Shown here: positions 7,313 through 13,447 of the stretch, one piece after another
Layout of the letters: each line of letters begins with the position of its first letter
Numbering within the stretch: the first letter of the stretch is position 1
Assembly (NCBI GenBank): GCA_002362145.1
Contig: DETX01000061.1
Span: forward strand, 1 to 21,640
Source of the DNA: Clostridiales bacterium UBA3277
Lineage (GTDB): Bacteria > Bacillota > Clostridia > Oscillospirales > Oscillospiraceae
DNA: 21,640 bases
Direction of reading: 5' to 3'
Notes under the pieces: model-generated
What the model was told of the DNA's origin: nothing
The model's input: only the letters and a program-made list of their open reading frames with translations
Databases searched by the model: none
Program-made: the position numbers and the translations under genes

Positions 7313-8293
7313 ATGGAACGAATCGCCTATATCAGTGCCGAGACCACGGTCTATTGGAGCGGCATAGTCCTGACCCTCGCCGCGGCCGCGGCCATGTCCT
7401 TCTTCCTGGCCTTTTATTTAAACAAAAGCGGCAACGCCCCCGCGGCCTTTGCCGCCCTGCCCATCTGCGCGGCCCTGGGCATCGTTCTGGGACGGTTTTT
7501 CCACTGGTACAGCCGGGCGGACAGCTACGACGGCTTTCTCTCCGCCATCACCGACTACTCCTCCGGCGGCTACGCCCTCTGGGGTGTTTTCCTGGGGTGC
7601 TTCCTGGCGGCGGCCCTGCTGCGGCTGCTCCGGCTGCACAAAAACCTGCCGGAAATGCTGGACTGCATGGCCCTGGCGGGACTGCCGGGCATCGCCGTAG
7701 GCAGGCTGGCCTCCTTCTTTAACGCCTCCGACCGCGGGCAGGTGGTGTCCTTTACCTCCCTGCCGGTGGCCTCTCCGGTGACCAATTCCATCTCCGGAGC
7801 CACGGATTACCGCTTTGCCACCTTCCTGTTCCAGGCCATCATCGCCCTGACCCTGTTTGTCATCCTGGCGGTCTTTTATCTGAGGGGCTGCAAAAAGGGA
7901 ACGCTCAGGGATGGGGACGCCTGCCTCATTATGCTCATGTGCTACGGCTCCTCCCAGGTGGTCATGGATTCCTCCCGATACGATTCTCTGTTCTTCCGCA
8001 GCAACGGTTTCGTCAGCATTGTCCAGGTTTTGGGCGCCCTGGGGCTGGGGCTGGCCATTGTGGTATTCTCCCGGCGGCTGGTCAAGGGCAGGGGCTTCCG
8101 CTTCTGGTATGTGCTGGTGTGGCTTCTGATGGCAGCCGCCATCGGCGGCGCGGGCTTTATGGAGTACTACGTTCAGCGTCACGGCAACGAAGCGCTCTTT
8201 GCCTATAGCGTCATGTCCGCATGCCTGATTTTGGTGGTGGCGCTGACGCTGTGGCTCCGGGGGCTGGCCGAGAATCCCCGCCGGACCCGTTAA
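7313..8293 (+). CDS. Prolipoprotein diacylglyceryl transferase (Lgt)-like membrane protein, divergent
   Basis: A 326-residue polytopic membrane protein with the outline of Lgt, which moves diacylglyceryl from phosphatidylglycerol to prolipoprotein cysteines. Lgt landmarks are GRFFHWYSR (60-68), GGYALWGVFLG (85-95), GRLASFFN (130-137, matching GR[LI]GNF[IV]N with R131), and YGSSQVVMDSSRYD (211-224, matching YG-x-x-RF-x-x-E-x-x-R). Two positions that matter in Lgt look changed: the HGG histidine is absent from the second motif, and the first Arg of the last motif is Gln215. It may therefore have a related but different activity. It starts with zero gap after the NAGPA stop, sharing GGAGG near that gene's end. 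Not called lgt because of the altered residues. Confidence 0.8.
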   Translation: MERIAYISAETTVYWSGIVLTLAAAAAMSFFLAFYLNKSGNAPAAFAALPICAALGIVLGRFFHWYSRADSYDGFLSAITDYSSGGYALWGVFLGCFLAAALLRLLRLHKNLPEMLDCMALAGLPGIAVGRLASFFNASDRGQVVSFTSLPVASPVTNSISGATDYRFATFLFQAIIALTLFVILAVFYLRGCKKGTLRDGDACLIMLMCYGSSQVVMDSSRYDSLFFRSNGFVSIVQVLGALGLGLAIVVFSRRLVKGRGFRFWYVLVWLLMAAAIGGAGFMEYYVQRHGNEALFAYSVMSACLILVVALTLWLRGLAENPRRTR

Positions 8294-8327
8294 CCTTTCG
8301 AAAGTGGGATAAATTGCAAGAAGAGCG

Positions 8328-8356
8328 TTGAAAAGGCGGGAATTTTCTGCTATAAT
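8328..8356 (+). promoter_or_regulatory. sigma-A promoter for the C39-SleB gene
   Basis: TTGAAA (8328-8333), a 17-base spacer and perfect TATAAT (8351-8356) with the TGC extension form a strong promoter. The leader before GTG 8401 is about 35-40 bases. Confidence 0.8.
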
Positions 8357-8400
8357 ACTTTCAGCCTATAAAAGCTGTGTGCCTCGGAAGGAGGAGCCCT

Positions 8401-9576
8401 GTGAACCCTTTTATGCTCCGCAAAATTCTGTCGCTGACCCTTGCGGCCCTACTGCTGCTGGGAAGCGTCTACCCCTGCTATGCCCAAGAAATCGAAGAAA
8501 ATCCATCCGTCTCTGAGCCGACGGAATTTCCCCCAGAAGATGAAGCGGCCCCTGATAACGAAGCGCCTGGGCTTCCAGACAATGTAGAGGCCGATACCGT
8601 ACCGGAGGATACCCCGACGGAGGATGCCGCTGAGGAATCCGAGGAACCTGCGGAACCCGAGGATGCCCCGGAGGAGGATTTCCCCCAGTATTTTCAGGAT
8701 GATTATGCCGGTGTCCGCTATGCCAACGGGACCATTGCCAGCGACGGCTGCGGCATTACGGCCCTGGCTATGGTGGCCACCTACATGACGGGATACGAAT
8801 ATACCCCGGATATGCTGGCCGACTACTTCGGCGGTCATCCCGGCAATAACATCGACCGGCTGGAATACGCCTCCCAGCAGCTCCAGCTTCCCTTCCGGAA
8901 AGCGAGCAACTGGCACGACGCGGTGGCCGCGCTGGAAAAGGGCTGTATTGTCATCGTTTTGGCCAACGCCCGCTCCCCCTTTACGGAAACCCAGCACTTC
9001 CTTGTGGTTCGGGGCATCACCGAGGACGAAAAGGTCTTGGTGTCCGACCCTTACAGACCTAACTACGACAAGTGGAACCTGAAGGACGGATTTGAAAACG
9101 GCTTCACCCAGGGCTACCTCACCGCAGGCTACGACGGCTCCTGGATCTACGATCCCAGCGCCATGCCGGAGGACCCCTACATCTATGAACCCAATGAAAT
9201 GCCGGACCCCAATCCCCGATACCCCCAGATTCACCTGACCCCAGAGGAGGAAGATCTTCTGGCGGCTGTGGTATGGGTGGAGGCCCGGGGCGAAAGCGAA
9301 GAGGGTCAGCAGGCTGTGGCAGAGGTGGCCCTCAACCGTCTCAAGTCCGGAAATTACGGGGAGACCCTGGATAATGTGATCTTCGGCGAGGACCAGTTCC
9401 GCTGTGTCCCCTTCCTGGATGACGCCGAGCCCTGCCAGACCCAGTATGATGCCATCAAGCGGGCCATCCGGGGGCCCTACGTTCTGGATGAAGGGGTGGT
9501 CCACTTTGCCCGGGCTGCCACCAACGACAAGGTTTGGGGCCGCATCGGCGGGCACGTATTCTGTTACGATTCCTGA
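8401..9576 (+). CDS. Exported two-domain protein: C39-like peptidase + SleB cell wall hydrolase
   Basis: A 391-residue secreted protein. Residues 1-28 are a signal peptide (CYA|QE cleavage). Residues 31-95 are an extremely acidic Glu/Asp/Pro linker. Residues 96-250 form a papain-like C39-type domain (Peptidase_C39_2), with SDGCG (C117), QHF (H199) and VSDP (D216) as the likely catalytic set. Residues 282-391 are a SleB/CwlJ-type domain with VEARGE (E294 as catalytic acid) and the closing KVWGRIGGHVFCY; SleB domains cut spore cortex or peptidoglycan glycan strands. GTG 8401 is preferred because AAGGAGGAG lies 4-6 bases upstream; an earlier in-frame GTG at 8377 has no such site. It is a single-gene unit with its own promoter and terminator. 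It may be a spore or wall lytic enzyme; timing cannot be read from the sigma-A promoter. Confidence 0.9.
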   Translation: MNPFMLRKILSLTLAALLLLGSVYPCYAQEIEENPSVSEPTEFPPEDEAAPDNEAPGLPDNVEADTVPEDTPTEDAAEESEEPAEPEDAPEEDFPQYFQDDYAGVRYANGTIASDGCGITALAMVATYMTGYEYTPDMLADYFGGHPGNNIDRLEYASQQLQLPFRKASNWHDAVAALEKGCIVIVLANARSPFTETQHFLVVRGITEDEKVLVSDPYRPNYDKWNLKDGFENGFTQGYLTAGYDGSWIYDPSAMPEDPYIYEPNEMPDPNPRYPQIHLTPEEEDLLAAVVWVEARGESEEGQQAVAEVALNRLKSGNYGETLDNVIFGEDQFRCVPFLDDAEPCQTQYDAIKRAIRGPYVLDEGVVHFARAATNDKVWGRIGGHVFCYDS

Positions 9577-9600
9577 TTTTAGACGCATCCATCATTTTCT

Positions 9601-9629
9601 GCGGCTGCCCTCTGGCAGCCGCGTTTTTT
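9601..9629 (+). terminator. Rho-independent terminator after the C39-SleB gene
   Basis: GCGGCTGCC (9601-9609) pairs perfectly with GGCAGCCGC (9614-9622) around CTCT, followed by GTTTTTT. Confidence 0.9.
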
Positions 9630-9784
9630 GGGACAGACGCGCATTTTTGTCCCTTGTTTTCTCCGGTCAGAAAGCGTATTCTTATCTTGGTATCCTGCGA
9701 AACTGGCGTTTGGGAAGGGCAGCCCCGCCGGAATCCTCTTCCGAAATTCAATCCCTCCTACCGTAAAACAGAGAGGCGGCAGCT

Positions 9785-10396
9785 ATGACAACACGAGATT
9801 TCCTTTACATTCTGGCAGGCTATCTGCTGGGAAGCATCCTGTTCGCGCCTCTGTGCGCCACCCTTTTGGGCAAGGGCAGCGTCACCGAGGACAGCCCCGA
9901 TAAAAACCCCGGCACCTCCAACGCCTTCGTATACGGCGGGTTCCTTTGCGGGATGATGACCCTGGCCGGGGATCTGACGAAGGGCCTTTTGCCTGTCTAC
10001 TGCTTCCTGCGGCAGCCGCCCCAGAGCAGTCTTGCGCTGGCCCTTGTCATTGCCGCGCCGGTGATCGGGCACATTTTCCCGGTTTACCACGGCTTTTCCG
10101 GAGGCAAGGGCATTGCCACCACCTTCGGCTGTCTTTTGGGATTGCTGCCCCTGTGGCGGCCGGTGGCCGTTTTGGTGGGGACGTTTCTCTTCTTTTCCGT
10201 GATTATGGAAATCACCCCCAACTACTACCGAACCATCGTCAGCTTTGTCTGCGCCATGATCCTGATGCCCCTGCTCCATGTGGGAGCCGGGGTGGTGCTG
10301 GGCTTTGGCATCATTACCCTGGCGGTGCTCATCCGCCTCAAGCTCAGCAGCGAAGAAAAGGAAGATATGAAAGTGAGAACGCTATGGACGCATTGA
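9785..10396 (+). CDS. PlsY-like glycerol-3-phosphate acyltransferase, atypical motif 1
   Basis: A 203-residue membrane protein of the PlsY family, which acylates sn-glycerol-3-phosphate from acyl-phosphate at the membrane as the first step of phospholipid synthesis. Family signs are the N-terminal LAGYLLGSILFA (10-21), DLTKG (63-67, matching DxxKG) and GHIFPVYHGFSGGKGIATTFG (about 97-117), the GH-x-FP / GGKG signature. Motif 1, normally GSGN-x-GATN-x-x-R, reads DKNPGTSNAFV (39-49), so the usual Ser and Arg are missing. About five to six hydrophobic spans. GAGGCGGC precedes ATG 9785. First gene of a four-gene lipid operon; a weak promoter candidate (TTGTTT-17-TATTCT, 9654-9682) lies upstream. 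The end overlaps the next gene by 13 bases. Confidence 0.85.
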   Translation: MTTRDFLYILAGYLLGSILFAPLCATLLGKGSVTEDSPDKNPGTSNAFVYGGFLCGMMTLAGDLTKGLLPVYCFLRQPPQSSLALALVIAAPVIGHIFPVYHGFSGGKGIATTFGCLLGLLPLWRPVAVLVGTFLFFSVIMEITPNYYRTIVSFVCAMILMPLLHVGAGVVLGFGIITLAVLIRLKLSSEEKEDMKVRTLWTH

Positions 10397-11511
10397 TCCT
10401 ATCGTGCAGCACGGGCGGCGGCCACAATGCCGCCGGGCGGGCCATGCAGGAGGCATTGGAGGCCCGGGGCCACCACGTGACCATGCTGGACCCCTATGAC
10501 CTGCAAAGTCCCGGCCTGGGGAAAAAGGTTGGCGACGCCTACGTGGGCATGGTCCAGAGGGCTCCCCGGATGTTCGGATGCATCTACGGCCTGGGCCAGG
10601 TCTACCGGCGGCTCCCCATCCGCTCTCCCGTGTATTATGTGAATGAAAAAATGGACAGTATTTTGGAGGACTACCTTGCGAATCACCCCTGCGACGTGAT
10701 TCTCATGCCCCACGTGTTTCCGGCGGAGATTCTCACCACCATGAAGCGCCGGGGCATCCAGGTTCCCAAGACCGTGTTCATCGCCACTGACTACACCTGC
10801 ATTCCCTTCACCGAGGAGACGGACTGCGACTACTATGTGACCCCAGGCGCGGTCCTCAACGAAGATTTTATCTCCCGGGGCATCCCCGGGGAGAAACTGC
10901 TGCCCTTCGGCATTCCGGTGAAGGCGGCCTTCCGCGGTCCCAAGGACCGCTCCGCCGCTGCCAAACGCCTGGGCCTGGCCGAAAAGAAACACTATCTCCT
11001 CCTGGCCGGAGGCAGCATCGGCGCCGGAAAAATCCGCTACACCATGGAATCCCTTCAGGAATACCTCAGCGCCCGGCCGGATACGGTGCTTATCACCATC
11101 TGCGGCCGCCATCAGGCGCTGTACCTGCGGCTGCTCAAGGAATTCGGGGAGAATCCCCAGATTCTGCTTCTCAAATCCACAGACCAGATGGCGGACTACA
11201 TGACGCTGTGCGACGTTCTTCTCTCCAAGCCCGGCGGTCTCACCTCCACCGAGGCGGCTGTTCGGGGCATTCCCCTGATCCACCTCTCCCCCATTCCCGG
11301 CTGCGAGGACCGGAACGCCGCCTTCTTCCAGAAAGAGGGCATGAGCATCCGGGTGGGAACTGGCAAGGGGCAACTTCTGGCCGCCCTGAAAAAGCTGGAA
11401 GATCCCCAGGCAGCCCGGGAAATGATGGCACGGCAAAGGGCCGTCATTAACCCAAGAGGGGCAGAGGACCTGGCAGACTTTTTGGAAACGTGGCTGCAAA
11501 CACGCGCATGA
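10384..11511 (+). CDS. GT28 glycosyltransferase, MGDG synthase / processive diacylglycerol glucosyltransferase (UgtP)-like
   Basis: A 375-residue GT-B enzyme of family GT28, related to MurG, plant MGDG synthases and Bacillus UgtP. It should add hexose from a UDP-sugar to diacylglycerol at the inner membrane face. The MGDG-synthase N-terminal signature is LILSCSTGGGHNAAGRAM (residues 4-21). The C-terminal donor site has LLLAGGSIG, ICGR and KPGGLTSTEAA (PGG near 282), followed by IPLIHLSPIPGCEDRNAAFF. ATG 10384 lies 13 bases before the end of the PlsY-like gene, so translation is probably coupled. The frame stays open upstream to 9946, but that part is a shadow of PlsY. Context with PlsY and patatin supports glycolipid metabolism; whether it is processive is unknown. 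Confidence 0.88.
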   Translation: MDALILSCSTGGGHNAAGRAMQEALEARGHHVTMLDPYDLQSPGLGKKVGDAYVGMVQRAPRMFGCIYGLGQVYRRLPIRSPVYYVNEKMDSILEDYLANHPCDVILMPHVFPAEILTTMKRRGIQVPKTVFIATDYTCIPFTEETDCDYYVTPGAVLNEDFISRGIPGEKLLPFGIPVKAAFRGPKDRSAAAKRLGLAEKKHYLLLAGGSIGAGKIRYTMESLQEYLSARPDTVLITICGRHQALYLRLLKEFGENPQILLLKSTDQMADYMTLCDVLLSKPGGLTSTEAAVRGIPLIHLSPIPGCEDRNAAFFQKEGMSIRVGTGKGQLLAALKKLEDPQAAREMMARQRAVINPRGAEDLADFLETWLQTRA

Positions 11512-11526
11512 TGAAAGGAGCGGCTC

Positions 11527-12531
11527 ATGGGAAACGAAACGGCCCGGATTCTCATTGAAACCACCATCCGCAGGACCCTGCGCCAATTCCCGGACGACCC
11601 GGAACGCAGCGCCCGGAATCTGGTGGATATGGCGCTGAATTTTGCCGACGGACCCCGGCAGCAGCAATTCTTTCAGGCTGCCCGGGATGTGCTGAAAAAC
11701 GAGGACAGCCCCTACTACGCCCTTGCCCGGGATGTGGTGGACCATGTGCAGACCCAGCGGCTGCTGGGCTTCGGCATGGCCCTGGGCTACAACAGCTGCA
11801 CCGCCGGTGTCCGGGACATCCGGGCGGAGGAACGGCGGGGAAGCTGTCATATCCCCTGGATGGTGACCCTGGCCCTGGGTGAAAACACAGAGCGTCTCCG
11901 GGAGATCATCTCCCAGGGAGAGCAGCTGGGCATCCATACCTGGGCCCTCTGGGCAGACGGGAATCCCGCGGCTGCTCTTCCCCTGGTCCAAAGCCATCCT
12001 GAGAGCGCCTTTATTTTGTTCTGCCGCCCGGGAAATCTGGGGGAGGAACTGTTGGACCAGGCCTCGGAGCTTCAGAATCTGATGCTGGCCATCCGGGCGG
12101 AGGAGGGGGCCATCGCGCTCTGCCACCGGCTTCGCGGCGGGCAGATGCTGTACAGCCTCTGCTTTGTCTATGGGGACCGCCACCGGGAGTCCATTCTCAA
12201 CGGGGAGCTGCTGGCCGGTGTGGAGGAGCTCCATCCGGTGTTCACCGTTTTGATGCCGGAGCCGGACTGCTCCCAGGAAACCAGGCAGGCCGTCCACCAC
12301 TATGCCATGGACTCCCGCAGGGGAGAGCATTTTAAGACCATCGTCTGGGAGTACGCGGGAGACACAGAGCTTGTGGACGCCGTCATCTCCGGAGAGGGTT
12401 TGTGCGCTGGCTTTGACCGGCTGGGAAACCTCCTGTCCTCCCGGCCGGTAAGGGGCAACTTTAATTTACAGGAGCGGGACCTGCCGGACATTTTCCGTCT
12501 GGCTTTCCCGACGGAAGGAGAACAGCCTTGA
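11527..12531 (+). CDS. Radical SAM-derived protein lacking the Fe-S cluster motif (function unknown)
   Basis: A 334-residue soluble protein with no clear named family. Its layout follows a group of Firmicutes radical SAM proteins as I recall them: an N-terminal helical part with DGPRQQ and SPYYALA, then IPW (109-111), REIISQGEQLG (125-135) where those proteins have IITQG-x-ELG, and ADGNP (143-147) in place of the SAM-binding GGEP. The CxxxCxxC stretch, normally between IPW and the IITQG helix, is absent; only about 13 residues join them, and the few cysteines (C91, C107 and others) are not clustered. It is therefore unlikely to do radical chemistry and may be structural or regulatory. AAAGGAG precedes ATG 11527; the gene overlaps the patatin start by 4 bases (TTGA). 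Homology is inferred by eye. Confidence 0.75.
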   Translation: MGNETARILIETTIRRTLRQFPDDPERSARNLVDMALNFADGPRQQQFFQAARDVLKNEDSPYYALARDVVDHVQTQRLLGFGMALGYNSCTAGVRDIRAEERRGSCHIPWMVTLALGENTERLREIISQGEQLGIHTWALWADGNPAAALPLVQSHPESAFILFCRPGNLGEELLDQASELQNLMLAIRAEEGAIALCHRLRGGQMLYSLCFVYGDRHRESILNGELLAGVEELHPVFTVLMPEPDCSQETRQAVHHYAMDSRRGEHFKTIVWEYAGDTELVDAVISGEGLCAGFDRLGNLLSSRPVRGNFNLQERDLPDIFRLAFPTEGEQP

Positions 12532-13391
12532 AAACTGGTATCATTGACGTGGGCGGCGGTCTGCGGGGCATCTATGCCGCCGGAATTTTGGACCGCTTTC
12601 TGGAAAACAACGTGAGCTTTGATCTGGGCATCGGCGTCTCGGCAGGCAGCGCCAACCTGGCCGCCTTCGGCGCCAGGCAGCACCGGCGCAACTTCCAGTT
12701 CTATACGGAATTTTCCATGCGCAAGGAGTACATGGGCATGGCGAATTTTCTGCTGCACCACTCCTTCGTGGATCTGGATTATGTCTACTCCACCTTGAGC
12801 AATTCCACCGGCGAGTATCCCCTGGACTACCCCGCCCTTCGGGACAATCCCATGGAGTTCCTGGTGGTGGCCACCGATGCCCGGACGGGACTTCCCAGGT
12901 ACTTCGACAAATCCGACATTTCTCAGGATCAATACCATGTGTGCAAGGCCTCCTCGGCCATTCCCTTCGTCTGCGCCCCTTATTTTATTGACGGCGTGCC
13001 CTACTACGACGGGGCCCTGGGGGACCCGGTGCCGGTGGAAAAGGCCTTCGCCTGGGGCTGCGACCGGGTGGTGCTGATCCTGTCCCGGCCGGAGGACACC
13101 ATCCGCAATAACCGCAAGGACAGCCGCATGGCCAGGGGCATTGAGCACAAATACCCCATGGCGGCGGAGGCATTCCGGGAACGGGCCGAGCTCTACAACC
13201 GGAGTGTGGATCTGGCGAAAAAATACCGGGAGGAGGGCCGGGTCTTTATCCTCTCCCCCGACGACACCTGTGGCGTGGACACCCTCAGCCGCAACAAGGA
13301 GGACCTGGAACGGCTCTACTTAAAGGGCTGGGAGGACGGCGCCAAGGCCTTCCCCTTCCTGGGGATTGATCCCGCAGGTCCCGCAAAATAA
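12528..13391 (+). CDS. Patatin-like phospholipase
   Basis: A 287-residue patatin-family serine hydrolase, expected to release fatty acids from membrane phospholipids or glycolipids. The oxyanion loop is GGGLRG (9-14), the nucleophile elbow GVSAG (36-40) holds Ser38, and the second half of the Ser-Asp dyad is D161 in YYDGA. It resembles the YjjU-type bacterial group in size and in the closing region after DPVPV. No signal peptide, so it acts in the cytoplasm or at the inner membrane face. The start is TTG 12528, overlapping the previous stop as TTGA, with GAAGGAG about 6-8 bases before it. Last gene of the lipid operon, closed by the hairpin at 13400-13440. A likely role is lipid turnover beside the PlsY-like and GT28 enzymes (inference). 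Confidence 0.92.
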   Translation: MKTGIIDVGGGLRGIYAAGILDRFLENNVSFDLGIGVSAGSANLAAFGARQHRRNFQFYTEFSMRKEYMGMANFLLHHSFVDLDYVYSTLSNSTGEYPLDYPALRDNPMEFLVVATDARTGLPRYFDKSDISQDQYHVCKASSAIPFVCAPYFIDGVPYYDGALGDPVPVEKAFAWGCDRVVLILSRPEDTIRNNRKDSRMARGIEHKYPMAAEAFRERAELYNRSVDLAKKYREEGRVFILSPDDTCGVDTLSRNKEDLERLYLKGWEDGAKAFPFLGIDPAGPAK

Positions 13392-13399
13392 GGAAAATT

Positions 13400-13440
13400 C
13401 CCCGCAAGGGACAGGGTTTCCTGCCTCTTGCGGGGATTTT
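13400..13440. terminator. Bidirectional terminator between patatin and AGPS-like genes
   Basis: CCCCGCAAG (13400-13408) pairs with CTTGCGGGG (13427-13435) with an 18-base loop, flanked by AAAAT on the left and ATTTT on the right. It serves the plus-strand lipid operon and probably the converging minus-strand operon. Confidence 0.75.
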
Positions 13441-13447
13441 ATGACGT

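Noticed and set aside
242..8320. Recurring AATTGCAAG at about 241, 4066 and 8312 as a shared regulatory site
   Set aside because: Two of the three are -35 hexamers (TTGCAA is self-complementary) and the third has no matching -10; chance is sufficient.
9946..10383. Upstream extension of the GT28 frame to 9946
   Set aside because: That portion overlaps the PlsY-like gene out of frame; the GT28 signature begins right after ATG 10384.
10399..12330. A 643-codon minus-strand open frame across the GT28 and radical SAM-like genes
   Set aside because: Shadow frame opposite real genes in an operon with overlaps; no recognisable domains.
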